Source of the DNA: Chelativorans salis | Lineage (GTDB): Bacteria > Pseudomonadota > Alphaproteobacteria > Rhizobiales > Rhizobiaceae | DNA length: 64,000 nucleotides | Assembly: GCF_025336525.1 (NCBI RefSeq) | Contig: NZ_JAOCZP010000009.1 | Location: forward strand, 152,484 to 216,483 | Direction of reading: 5' to 3' | Shown here: in pieces, positions 35,048 to 43,334 of the stretch | Layout of the letters: each line of letters opens with the position of its first letter | Position numbering within the stretch: the first letter of the stretch is position 1 | Made by a program: the position numbers and the translations under genes | Notes under the pieces: model-generated | What the model was told of the DNA's origin: nothing | Database searches by the model: none | The model's input: the letters and a program-made list of their open reading frames with translations, nothing else

Positions 35048-35968
35048 CTACCTCTTCATCTCGGAGGACTGACATGGATCGGCCGCGGCAAGGCAGCCGT
35101 GAAGGATCGCCTGGAAAAGATGCGGGTCGGCCGAGGAATAATATGTTGCCGCCGCGCTCCGGCTCGGCTGTTCCAGTGCCCGGTAGGCCTCGACCTCGAG
35201 CGGCCTCTTCGACCGCCTGGCATCCTCCACCCATCGGTCGAAATCCGTCGGGGACATCGCCCGTGCCCTGAACTTCATGTCTGAGAAGCCGGCGCCGCTG
35301 TAATTGGCGGAGATGCCTTCATAGCTACCGGCCTCTCCCGCAACGAGACTGAGCCGCGTTTCCATGCCGGCCATGGCGTAGACCTGGCTGCCCAGCTCGG
35401 GGATGAAGAAGGAATTCATCACCGAGCCGGAGGTGATCCGGAAATCGACCGGGGTATCCACGGGGAACGCGATCTCGTTGATCGTCGCGATGTTCAGCTC
35501 GGGATAGATGAACAACCACTTCCAATTAAGCGCGACGACGTCGATCGTGACCGGCTCAGCCGCCGAGGCGATCGGGCGATAAGGATCGAGCCGGTGCGCC
35601 GAGATCCAAGTCAGCGTGGCAAGTGCTGCGATGATGGCGCAGGGGACGAGCCAGACGACGGCCTCGACCCTTGTCGATTGGGCCCATTCCGGCGTGTAGG
35701 TCGCGTCCCTGTTCGACGCCCTGTACCTCCAGGCGAAGGCGACCGCCATGCAGATCACCGGAAGGACGACGATCAGCATGATTGCGGTTGCAAACAGGAT
35801 GATCGAGCGCTCGTCGGCTCCGATCTGTCCCTTCGGATCAAGCACGCCGCCGCTGCAACCGCCAAGGAGGAGACAGACACCGACGGCAAGCGACACCGGT
35901 GCAGCCCGACAAACTGAGACGCGCGGGAGGCGAGAAGGAGACGCTGGTCGGAAAAGCGGCGCAGGCAT
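35048..35968 (-). CDS. cyoA: cytochrome o ubiquinol oxidase subunit II
   Basis: A 306-residue lipoprotein subunit. [15 protein letters not shown] is a lipobox, and two helices follow ([29 protein letters not shown] and [23 protein letters not shown]). The periplasmic cupredoxin domain ends in [51 protein letters not shown]. The CuA ligands (Cys-x-Glu-x3-Cys) are absent where cytochrome c oxidases have them, so the donor is quinol, not cytochrome c. ATG at 35968 has AGGAG 7 bases upstream; longer frame excluded. First gene of cyoABCD. Confidence 0.92.
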   Translation of the reverse strand: MPAPLFRPASPSRLPRVSVCRAAPVSLAVGVCLLLGGCSGGVLDPKGQIGADERSIILFATAIMLIVVLPVICMAVAFAWRYRASNRDATYTPEWAQSTRVEAVVWLVPCAIIAALATLTWISAHRLDPYRPIASAAEPVTIDVVALNWKWLFIYPELNIATINEIAFPVDTPVDFRITSGSVMNSFFIPELGSQVYAMAGMETRLSLVAGEAGSYEGISANYSGAGFSDMKFRARAMSPTDFDRWVEDARRSKRPLEVEAYRALEQPSRSAAATYYSSADPHLFQAILHGCLAAADPCQSSEMKR

Positions 35969-36011
35969 TCTCACGCTCCTGGCTGGCGACGGGATATCAA
36001 CGTCTTTCCCA

Positions 36012-36105
36012 AGCAGGCCGCGTGCCAGGCAGGAACCTATTGAAGATGCTGTGCTTTCGCGCTTGAAAGCTGAAGACGTGGGTGGATTTCCACCACCCTT
36101 GGTGG
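36012..36105 (-). promoter_or_regulatory. sigma54 promoter and enhancer site of cyoABCD
   Basis: On the minus strand TGGCACG-CGGC-CTGCT (36012-36027) is a -24/-12 element with intact GG and GC; only the first T of TTGC is changed. Upstream at 36081-36097 is GGTGG-ATTTCCA-CCACC followed after three bases by GGTGG (36101-36105), almost the same arrangement as before the regulator at 27143-27168. Confidence 0.65.
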
Positions 36106-36180
36106 TTGCAAACCGCCTATCGATCTTGCGGCCTCGCTGGGGGAGGCCGGAACCCAAAACGCAGTGCCACGAGCCCGTGC

Positions 36181-36216
36181 AAGAATGCAGCCCCGGATTG
36201 CCGGAGCTGCATTCTT
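36181..36216 (-). terminator. strong terminator of the GFGPS-repeat gene
   Basis: AAGAATGCAG and CTGCATTCTT pair perfectly, and the inner CCGG/CCGG extends the stem, leaving an ATTG loop. Reading minus, the T-rich 3' arm ends in GCATTCTTG. It sits 22 bp after the repeat gene's stop, so that gene is transcribed alone and does not run into cyoA. Confidence 0.65.
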
Positions 36217-36237
36217 GGTCCGCCGGGGAAGCCGCGC

Positions 36238-36678
36238 CTAGCCTGCGACCTCGAAGCGGGGAGCAGGCAGATCATTGTGCCTGCTCGGGCCGAAGCCGTC
36301 CGCCGCCGACCAAGCGGCCGGCTTGACGGCCATGGCGTGGGAGCCCTGTTCCCCGCGCTTGCTCTTGATGCTGGCGGTCACCGCCCCGTCAACCGGGCTT
36401 GGAATTTCAAAGCTGGGTGCCGTCAGGTCGTTGCGTTGGGTCGGGCCGAAGCCGTCCGCCGCAGACCAGCCAACCCGCCTGGCGATGACGGCGTGGGACC
36501 CACTCTCGCTCTGGACATTGGCGGCCACCGTCCGGTCGACAGGATTTGCAACTTCAAAGCTGGGCGCCGTCAGATCGCTCTGTTCGCTCGGACGGAAGCC
36601 GTTGGAAGCGTCGAAGGCGAATGCGTTGCCCGCACCGAGAATGGCGAGCACTGAGGTGAGAACAAGAAGCTTACGCAT
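36238..36678 (-). CDS. exported three-repeat GFGPS protein
   Basis: A 146-residue protein of unknown function. A signal peptide (KLLVLTSVLAILGAGNAFA, cut after residue 21) is followed by three copies of a 23-residue unit ending xxGFxPSxxNDLxAPxFEVA, at residues 22-44, 71-92 and 123-145. Consecutive units are about 50 residues apart, and the spacers are also alike (PVDRTVAANVQS / PVDGAVTASIKS). The last unit ends one residue before the C-terminus. A two-unit paralogue is encoded at 57974. No Cys or transmembrane part is left in the mature chain. GGAG is 8 bases before the ATG. I do not recognise the family. Possible roles are a surface or cell-wall component or a repeat-peptide substrate. Confidence 0.75.
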   Translation of the reverse strand: MRKLLVLTSVLAILGAGNAFAFDASNGFRPSEQSDLTAPSFEVANPVDRTVAANVQSESGSHAVIARRVGWSAADGFGPTQRNDLTAPSFEIPSPVDGAVTASIKSKRGEQGSHAMAVKPAAWSAADGFGPSRHNDLPAPRFEVAG

Positions 36679-37106
36679 GATAGAACTCCAATCTCTCGAG
36701 TTAGCGCGAGGAGGGAGGAACCTCGCTGCCATTCTCACGTGGGTGTTGATGCTGCTGCCGATAAGGGTGACGACTACACGAGATTGTGAGGAGGGCTAAC
36801 ACACTAATTTTGCAGCATTAAACGGCGCAGGCTCCCAAAAATGGATGGCGCTGGACACCTCAGCAGCAGGCGACGTCGGGGGCCGGTGGTGGGTGATTTG
36901 CACCTATCTGGTGGAGTACCACCAACAATATCAGCCGCCTACCCTCGCAAGCCAAGTGCGCCGAGGGTGGCACGGGGCTTGCTGGCTCTTAGATGTATGC
37001 GCCGCAGTATGAAAAACGGCATTAGACCTATCGGCTTAATGGAAGCGACACTCAGCCAAGGCAACCTGTCCGGACGGCGAGCCAGCGATGACCCAGGAGA
37101 AGAAAC
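36679..37106 (+). promoter_or_regulatory. sigma54 promoter region of gnd-zwf operon
   Basis: 428 bp between divergent genes. TGGCACG-GGGC-TTGCT at 36968-36983 is a perfect -24/-12 match. Enhancer-like sites lie at 36892-36904 (GGTG-ATTTG-CACC, about 77 bp upstream) and 36910-36923 (GGTGG-AGTA-CCACC). The leader from there to the gnd ATG at 37107 is about 110 bases; AGGAG lies 12 bases before the ATG. No gene supported in the gap. Confidence 0.75.
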
Positions 37107-38090
37107 ATGCAGCTTGGAATTATCGGTCTCGGACGCATGGGCGCGAATATCACCCGTCGCCTTGGTCGTGCCGGCCACCAATGCGTCGTCTATGACCGCA
37201 ATACCGACGCCGTGCGTGCACTCGCCGGCGAAGGCGCCCGAGCCGCCCCAAGTCTCGAAGACGTCGTCGGCACGTTGGAAGCCCCGCGCGCCGTCTGGGT
37301 TATGCTCCCCGCCGGCGAGGCGACCGAGGGAACCATCCAGCGTCTCGGCGAAGTCATGACCGCTGGAGACATCGTCATCGACGGCGGAAACACCTTCTAC
37401 AAGGACGACATTCGCCGTGCCGCAGCACTCAAGCCCAAAGGCATCCGCTATGTCGATGTCGGCACGTCGGGCGGCGTGTGGGGGCTGGAGCGCGGCTATT
37501 GCCTGATGATCGGCGGCGAGAAACAGGCGGTCGAGCACCTCGACCCGATCTTCGCCGCGCTTGCTCCAGGCCAGGGCAGTATCGAGCGCACGCCAGGACG
37601 GGACGACCGCGACCCACGTCCCGAAAAGGGCTATCTTCACGCCGGCCCGGTGGGCTCCGGGCATTTCGTCAAGATGGTTCACAACGGCATCGAATACGGC
37701 TTGATGCAGGCCTATGCCGAAGGATTCGATATCTTGAAGTCCCGCGCCGCAGAAACGCTGCCGGAGGACGAGCGCTACGAACTCGACCTGGCCGACATTG
37801 CCGAGGTCTGGCGCCGCGGCAGCGTCGTTTCCTCCTGGCTGCTCGACCTCAGCGCCATGGCGCTGGCCGAGGACGAGGCGCTGTCCGGCTTCTCCGGCGC
37901 GGTCTCCGATTCCGGCGAGGGACGGTGGACCGTCATGGCGGCAATTGAAGAAGAAGTTCCCGCCGAGGTTCTGTCGGCCGCGCTCTACGCCCGCTTCCGC
38001 TCGCGCAAGGAGCACACTTTTGCAGAGCGGTTGCTTTCAGCAATGCGCTTCAAGTTCGGCGGCCACGTCGAACGTCCTTCCGGAGGATGA
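37107..38090 (+). CDS. gnd: 6-phosphogluconate dehydrogenase (decarboxylating), short type
   Basis: A 327-residue NAD(P)-linked enzyme that converts 6-phosphogluconate to ribulose-5-phosphate and CO2. The Rossmann glycine motif is [21 protein letters not shown], the substrate region is [18 protein letters not shown] and [23 protein letters not shown], and the catalytic Lys/His region is [29 protein letters not shown]. The short form (about 330 rather than 470 residues) is the one often linked to NAD+. The last codons overlap the zwf gene. A -24/-12 element is upstream. Confidence 0.93.
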   Translation: MQLGIIGLGRMGANITRRLGRAGHQCVVYDRNTDAVRALAGEGARAAPSLEDVVGTLEAPRAVWVMLPAGEATEGTIQRLGEVMTAGDIVIDGGNTFYKDDIRRAAALKPKGIRYVDVGTSGGVWGLERGYCLMIGGEKQAVEHLDPIFAALAPGQGSIERTPGRDDRDPRPEKGYLHAGPVGSGHFVKMVHNGIEYGLMQAYAEGFDILKSRAAETLPEDERYELDLADIAEVWRRGSVVSSWLLDLSAMALAEDEALSGFSGAVSDSGEGRWTVMAAIEEEVPAEVLSAALYARFRSRKEHTFAERLLSAMRFKFGGHVERPSGG

Positions 38091-38092
38091 TC

Positions 38093-39655
38093 ATGAGCAT
38101 TCCTGTCTCCCGCCGCTCTCTTCCCGCCGATGCGACGCCGGCGCCGGCGAGTACACTCGTCATCTTCGGCGCTTCCGGCGACCTGACGAAACGGCTGCTG
38201 ATGCCGGCGCTATACAATCTCGCAAGAGAAAAGGGCCTCGATCCGGAATTCCGGATCATCGGCGTGGACCATGTCGAGCGCAGCGAAGAGGAATTTCGCA
38301 CCTACCTGACCGACTCCATGCACGCGCTCGTCAAGGAAGGAGGCGGCGAGTTCGAGGCTACTTCGCTCGACGCCGAGGCGTGGGACTGGATTGCAACGCG
38401 TGTCGGCTACCTTACGGGCGATTTCGAGGATCCGAAGACCTATCGCCGTCTTGGCGAGCGGTTGGCAGGAAGCGCAAAGGCGGGCGGCCAAGCCAACGCC
38501 GTCTTCTATCTCGCCACCGCACCACGCTTCTTCGGCACGGTGATCGAGCACCTCGGCACCGCCGGTCTCACGCAGGAGACGGATCAGGGTTTCCGGCGCA
38601 TCGTCGTCGAAAAGCCCTTCGGCACCGACCTCGCCTCTGCCCAGGCACTCAACCGCGGCATCCTCAAGGTCGCCGACGAAAGCCAGCTCTACCGGATCGA
38701 CCATTTCCTGGGGAAGGAGACGGTGCAGAACATCATGGTGCTGCGCTTTGCCAACGGCATCTTCGAGCCGATCTGGAACCGCGATCATATCGACCATGTG
38801 CAGATCACCGCCGCCGAGACGGTGGGTGTCGAGGGGCGTGGCGGTTTCTATGACGCCACCGGTGCGCTGAGGGACATGGTGCCCAACCATATGTTCCAAC
38901 TTCTCGCAATGACAGCCATGGAGGCGCCGAACTCCTTCGACGCGGACGCCGTGCGAACGGAGAAGGCGAAGGTGATCGAGGCCGTGCGCCGTTGGTCGCC
39001 GGAGGAGGCGATCGAGAATTCGGTACGCGGGCAGTACGACGCCGGCAAGGTTCGCGGCCGCCCCGTAAAGTCCTATCGGCAGGAACCGGACGTCTCGCCC
39101 AAGAGCGACACTGAAACTTATGTCGCGCTCAAGCTGATGATCGACAACTGGCGCTGGTCGGGCGTGCCATTCTACATCAGGACAGGCAAGTCGATGGCGG
39201 CGCGGCGCACCGAGATCGCCATCCAATTCAAGCAGACACCAGATATCCTCTTCCGCGGCACACCAAACGGCAGGCTCGCTCCGAACGTCATTGTTTTCCG
39301 CATTCAGCCGAAAGAAGGCGTGTCGCTACGTTTTGCAGCCAAGGTGCCCGGCCGCACCGTGCGGCTCGGCGAGGTGAATATGGACTTCCGCTACTCGGAT
39401 TATTTCGAAGCGGAGCCGACCACCGGCTACGAGACACTGATCTATGATTGCCTGATCGGGGATCCGACGCTGTTCCAGCGCGCCGACAATATCGAGGCGG
39501 GCTGGGCTGCGGTCCAGCCATTCCTGGATGCTTGGGCAGCGGGCAAGAACAACGTGCACCTTTATAGATCCGGCGGCAGCGGTCCATCGGAGGCAGATGC
39601 ACTCATGAAGCGCGACGGTCGCGGCTGGCTGCCTCTCGACGCCGACGCTGGGTGA
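38093..39655 (+). CDS. zwf: glucose-6-phosphate 1-dehydrogenase
   Basis: A 520-residue enzyme oxidising glucose-6-phosphate to 6-phosphogluconolactone with NADP+ or NAD+. It shows LVIFGASGDLTKRLLMPALYNLA (nucleotide site), RIVVEKPFGTDLASAQALN, RIDHFLGKETVQNIMVLRFAN (catalytic His/Lys) and the C-terminal RWSGVPFYIRTGKSMAARRTEIAIQFK. GGAGG lies 7 bases before the ATG at 38093. The gnd stop overlaps a nearby ATG at 38087, so translation is coupled. No 6-phosphogluconolactonase gene is between them. Confidence 0.95.
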   Translation: MSIPVSRRSLPADATPAPASTLVIFGASGDLTKRLLMPALYNLAREKGLDPEFRIIGVDHVERSEEEFRTYLTDSMHALVKEGGGEFEATSLDAEAWDWIATRVGYLTGDFEDPKTYRRLGERLAGSAKAGGQANAVFYLATAPRFFGTVIEHLGTAGLTQETDQGFRRIVVEKPFGTDLASAQALNRGILKVADESQLYRIDHFLGKETVQNIMVLRFANGIFEPIWNRDHIDHVQITAAETVGVEGRGGFYDATGALRDMVPNHMFQLLAMTAMEAPNSFDADAVRTEKAKVIEAVRRWSPEEAIENSVRGQYDAGKVRGRPVKSYRQEPDVSPKSDTETYVALKLMIDNWRWSGVPFYIRTGKSMAARRTEIAIQFKQTPDILFRGTPNGRLAPNVIVFRIQPKEGVSLRFAAKVPGRTVRLGEVNMDFRYSDYFEAEPTTGYETLIYDCLIGDPTLFQRADNIEAGWAAVQPFLDAWAAGKNNVHLYRSGGSGPSEADALMKRDGRGWLPLDADAG

Positions 39656-39671
39656 AGAAGGGATATGAAAT

Positions 39672-42173
39672 ATGGTGGAGATAAGCGAGACCACGACCGG
39701 CAAACCTGCGATTGAAGCGCCCCTCGTCCAGCCGCATTCCGTCCTTGTCGTGATGGGCGTTTCCGGCGCAGGTAAGACGACCGTCGGCAGGGCGTTGGCC
39801 GCAAGGCTCGGCTGGCCCTTTGAGGAAGGCGACGATTTTCATCCTCCCGCGAACGTTGCCAAGATGCACACCGGGATTCCGCTTGCTGACAACGATCGCT
39901 GGCCATGGCTGGAAAAGATCGCAGCCGCAATCGACGAGTGGCGGTATGCGGGTCGCAGCGGCATCATCGCCTGCTCGGCCCTGAAGCGGAGTTATCGCGA
40001 TCTCCTTTCGGCCGGGCGGCCGGAGGTCCGGTTCGTCTATTTGAAAGGTGACGAACAGCTGATTGCCGCACGTCTTGCCGCCCGCAAGGGCCATTTTATG
40101 CCAGCCGGCCTGCTCGCCAGCCAGTTCGCGGCGCTGGAGGTCCCCTCCCCCGACGAACCCGTGATATCGGTCGACATCGCTTCGCCCATGGACGTCATCG
40201 TTGCTCAAGTTGTTCGCGAACTGGAGCCGGAGCAACAGGACGATGCGACTGTTCGGGCGGGCGAGCGCGGCCGACACCCGACGATACCGGATGGCGGTCG
40301 GAGGCTTGAACACCGGCAACCTTCCGCCGGAACCTCTCCCACCAGCAAACCGGATCAGCCACTCCCGATCGAGGACTATGCGTTGATCGGAGATTGCGCC
40401 ACGTCCGCACTCGTCGGCCGCAATGGCTCGATCGACTGGCTATGCTGGCCCCGTTTCGACAGCAGCGCCTGCTTCGCGGCCCTGCTCGGGAACTCGCAGC
40501 ACGGGCGCTGGCGCATCAGCCCCGCCGACCCGGCGGCTCGCGCTAACCGCGCCTATCGCGACGGCACTATGGTGCTGGAAACGATATTCGAGACCGCCGA
40601 AGGCCAGGTGGCGCTCATCGACTTCATGGCTGCCGGTCAGCCGAACTCCTCAGTCGTCAGGCTTCTAGAAGGGCGTTCCGGCAAGGTCACCATGCGCTTC
40701 GATCTCCGGCTGCGCTTTGACTACGGCGCATCCGTGCCATGGGTCACCCGGCTTGAAGACGGCTCGGGTTTGAGCGCCGTCGCAGGGCCGAACGCCGTCA
40801 CCTTGCGCACACCGGTTAAGCTGCGCGGCGAAAATCTTGCCACCGTGGCCGAGTTCAGCATCGCCGAGGGCGAATGCATCCCCTTCGTGCTGACCTACGG
40901 GCCTTCCCATCTGCCTCCGCCACCTGCCCTCGACTGGCAGGCGGCAGTTCGGGAGACGGAGGCTTTCTGGCGCGATTGGTGCCGGCAGTGCACCTATGAA
41001 GGCGCCTGGAAGGCGCCGGTGCAGCGTTCCCTGCTGACGCTTAAGGCGCTGACCTACGCCGCCACCGGCGGCATCGTCGCCGCACCCACCACTTCGCTTC
41101 CCGAGCAGATCGGCGGCCCGCGCAATTGGGATTACCGCTATTGCTGGCTGCGCGACGCAACCTTGACGCTGATCGCGCTCATGTCGGCCGGCTATGTCGA
41201 AGAGGCACGGGCCTGGCGCGAATGGCTCATGCGCAGCGCCGCTGGCAGCCCTGAACAGATACAGATCATGTACGGCGTGGCAGGCGAGCGGCAGTTGAAC
41301 GAATGGCAGGTGCCATGGCTACCCGGCTACCAGGAATCGAGCCCCGTACGCATCGGCAACGCAGCCTCCAATCAGATGCAGCTCGACGTCTATGGCGAGC
41401 TCCTCGATGCCCTCCACCAGGCGCGCAATCACGGCCTGGCACCGGCCCCGTCCGGCTGGGCCCTGCAGGAAGCGCTGATCGAGCATCTGGAGACGGTCTG
41501 GCAAGAGCCCGACGAGGGCATCTGGGAAGTAAGAGGCGAAGCGCGCCACTTCACCTATTCCAAGGTGATGGCCTGGGTGGCGCTCGACCGGGCGCTGCGT
41601 GACGCAGAGCGCTTCAAGCTTAAAGCACCCGTCGAGCGCTGGCGCACGCTGCGCGACCGCATGCATAAAACCATCTGCGAACAAGGCTTCAACAGTCGCC
41701 TCAACGCCTTCACGCAGAGCTTCGGCAGCGATGAACTCGACGCCAGTCTTCTCCTGATCCCGATCGTCGGCTTCCTGCCGCCCGAGGATCCACGGGTTGT
41801 CGGCACGGTCGCGGCGATCGAGCGCGAGCTCGTGGTGGATGGCTTCGTCCTGCGTTACCGGACGCAGCAGGGCGTGGACGGCCTGCCGCCTGGGGAGGGT
41901 GCTTTCCTGCCTTGCAGCTTCTGGCTTGCCGACAACTATGCCCTGCAGGGCCGCGATGCCGAGGCCCGTGCGCTGTTCGAACGTCTGCTGGCCCTTCGCA
42001 ACGACGTCGGCCTGCTTGCGGAGGAATACGATCTGCGCCTTGGCCGACAGGTTGGCAACTTCCCGCAGGCCTTCTCCCATCTTGCGCTGGTGGGCACGGC
42101 ACTGAATCTGCATGACATCGGCCCGGCGCAGAAACGCCGCCACGGCGCCGGTGCGGCGGTCGTTCGAGACTGA
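39672..42173 (+). CDS. gluconokinase fused to GH15 glucoamylase/trehalase-like hydrolase
   Basis: 833 residues in one frame. Residues 1-175 are a GntK-type gluconate kinase: VVMGVSGAGKTTVGRALAARLGWPFEEGDDFHPPANVAKMHTGIPLADNDRWPWL and IIACSALKRSYRD are the whole family signature. A Pro/Gln-rich linker (about 176-225) follows. Residues 226-820 are a GH15 protein: YALIGDCATSALVGRNGSIDWLCWPRFDSSACFAALLG at the beginning, GGPRNWDYRYCWLRDATLTLIAL in the (alpha/alpha)6 barrel, and EGAFLPCSFWLADNYALQGRDAEARALFERLL near the end. GH15 proteins of this type hydrolyse trehalose or alpha-glucosides. The fusion would join trehalose/gluconate entry to zwf-gnd in the same operon, 16 bp downstream of zwf. I have not seen it as a common fusion. 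The kinase half is complete and there is no frameshift. Confidence 0.87.
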   Translation: MVEISETTTGKPAIEAPLVQPHSVLVVMGVSGAGKTTVGRALAARLGWPFEEGDDFHPPANVAKMHTGIPLADNDRWPWLEKIAAAIDEWRYAGRSGIIACSALKRSYRDLLSAGRPEVRFVYLKGDEQLIAARLAARKGHFMPAGLLASQFAALEVPSPDEPVISVDIASPMDVIVAQVVRELEPEQQDDATVRAGERGRHPTIPDGGRRLEHRQPSAGTSPTSKPDQPLPIEDYALIGDCATSALVGRNGSIDWLCWPRFDSSACFAALLGNSQHGRWRISPADPAARANRAYRDGTMVLETIFETAEGQVALIDFMAAGQPNSSVVRLLEGRSGKVTMRFDLRLRFDYGASVPWVTRLEDGSGLSAVAGPNAVTLRTPVKLRGENLATVAEFSIAEGECIPFVLTYGPSHLPPPPALDWQAAVRETEAFWRDWCRQCTYEGAWKAPVQRSLLTLKALTYAATGGIVAAPTTSLPEQIGGPRNWDYRYCWLRDATLTLIALMSAGYVEEARAWREWLMRSAAGSPEQIQIMYGVAGERQLNEWQVPWLPGYQESSPVRIGNAASNQMQLDVYGELLDALHQARNHGLAPAPSGWALQEALIEHLETVWQEPDEGIWEVRGEARHFTYSKVMAWVALDRALRDAERFKLKAPVERWRTLRDRMHKTICEQGFNSRLNAFTQSFGSDELDASLLLIPIVGFLPPEDPRVVGTVAAIERELVVDGFVLRYRTQQGVDGLPPGEGAFLPCSFWLADNYALQGRDAEARALFERLLALRNDVGLLAEEYDLRLGRQVGNFPQAFSHLALVGTALNLHDIGPAQKRRHGAGAAVVRD

Positions 42174-42328
42174 CGCGGGCTGTGAATGCATAAGGTGGGA
42201 AAGCTCCACCTGCAGCGCTTGATTAGAACCGCCTCGGGTCCTCAGGATGCCGAAAAACCATCCCGTTCCTGTAGTCGGGGCAAGAGCAGGCAATTCATCC
42301 ACAGCAGGCGCCACCGGCCCGAGTACTG

Positions 42329-43138
42329 CTAAAGAACTGGCTCCGGAATTCTGTCGAAGCGCGGTGCCAGCGCTTCGTTGATGTCACGTGCAGCGGCGTT
42401 GAGTTTGCCGAGATATCTTGCAGCGAACTCCCTCTCGCCGAGCGCGCTGCTGACCCAGGTGAGGTTCACCGCACCGATGGCTTCGCCCCTGACCATGATC
42501 GGTCGCGCGATTGCGCTGACGTCCGCCTCGCGACGGTGCGTGATGTAGTAGCCGCGCATCCGCGTGGCGTAACCCTGGCCGACCGTCTCCTTCAGAAGGG
42601 CTTCGACTGCCTCGGAGTCTCTCGCCATCGCGTCGGCCCGGCGGCCCCGCTCGACCAGCCGTTTCAGGATGGCGTTGCGTCTTTCCGGTCGGCTCCACGC
42701 CAGCACCGCACGTCCCATCGCCGACGGCAGAACATGGATTTCAGCGCTCAGCACATCGCGGTTCAGCAGAAACGGCGATAGACGGCGTGTCGTCTCCTGA
42801 ACATGTATGGCGCCGTCTTCATATATGCCGAGGTCGGACGGCCAGAGCACAACGCTGCACAGCCTGTCGAGAATCGGCGCCGCCACCTCGGCGACCACCG
42901 CCTTCCATCCGCTTTCGGCGTTCGGAACGGTTCGCACGGTGTGATGATAGAGCTGATCGCCGATGCCGCGGCGCACATAACCCTCCTGCTCAAGCGTCAG
43001 CAGCACCCGGAGCAATGTCGGCTTGGAAAGGCCTGTTCTGGCCGCCAGTTCGTAAAGCGCCGCGGGACCGTCGGCCTCCAGACTGCGCATGACCGCCAGG
43101 CCACGCGAAAGCGCGCGGATCGTCTTCACTCCGCTCAT
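42329..43138 (-). CDS. IclR-family transcriptional regulator
   Basis: A 269-residue regulator. Winged helix HTH at residues 5-65 (IRALSRGLAVMRSLEADGPAALYELAARTGLSKPTLLRVLLTLEQEGYVRR), IclR effector domain 80-260 (LPSAMGRAVLAWSRPERR and GQGYATRMRGYYITHRREADVSAIARPIMVRGEAIGAVNLTWVSSA). It diverges from the tannase-like gene. A palindrome, TGAAACGCAATTCCGTTTGA, at 43201-43220 in the shared gap and its repeat at 45065 are the likely operators. Confidence 0.92.
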   Translation of the reverse strand: MSGVKTIRALSRGLAVMRSLEADGPAALYELAARTGLSKPTLLRVLLTLEQEGYVRRGIGDQLYHHTVRTVPNAESGWKAVVAEVAAPILDRLCSVVLWPSDLGIYEDGAIHVQETTRRLSPFLLNRDVLSAEIHVLPSAMGRAVLAWSRPERRNAILKRLVERGRRADAMARDSEAVEALLKETVGQGYATRMRGYYITHRREADVSAIARPIMVRGEAIGAVNLTWVSSALGEREFAARYLGKLNAAARDINEALAPRFDRIPEPVL

Positions 43139-43167
43139 ACGTTCATCCAGACCTCTCTCCCTAACCG

Positions 43168-43248
43168 TAACGTCTTTTTTAACCCGATCGTTACACTAGA
43201 TGAAACGCAATTCCGTTTGACCTTGGCCTCGCCAGCAAATGCGGCAGG
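43168..43248 (+). promoter_or_regulatory. promoter/operator copy A before the tannase-like gene
   Basis: About 80 bp that recur at 45032-45113. Shared sequence includes ATCGTTACAC, TGAAACGCAATTC(C/T)GTTTGA at 43201-43220 with inverted GAAACG/CGTTTG arms, and CTTGGCCTCGCC(A/G)GCAAATGCG. Likely operator for the IclR protein encoded next door. Confidence 0.6.
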
Positions 43249-43334
43249 CTTTTACCGCGCATGCTGACGGCACGTGCGGGGAAGAGGAACGCCGTGGCCG
43301 CCTGTCGACAGACGCACTGCGAGGGAGGAACCCT

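Noticed and set aside
42192..42210. AGGTGG-GAAAGCT-CCACCT, like the sigma54 enhancer site
   Set aside because: It lies between converging genes (gluconokinase/GH15 and IclR), and no -24/-12 element is found 50-100 bp away on either strand. More likely a terminator stem or chance.
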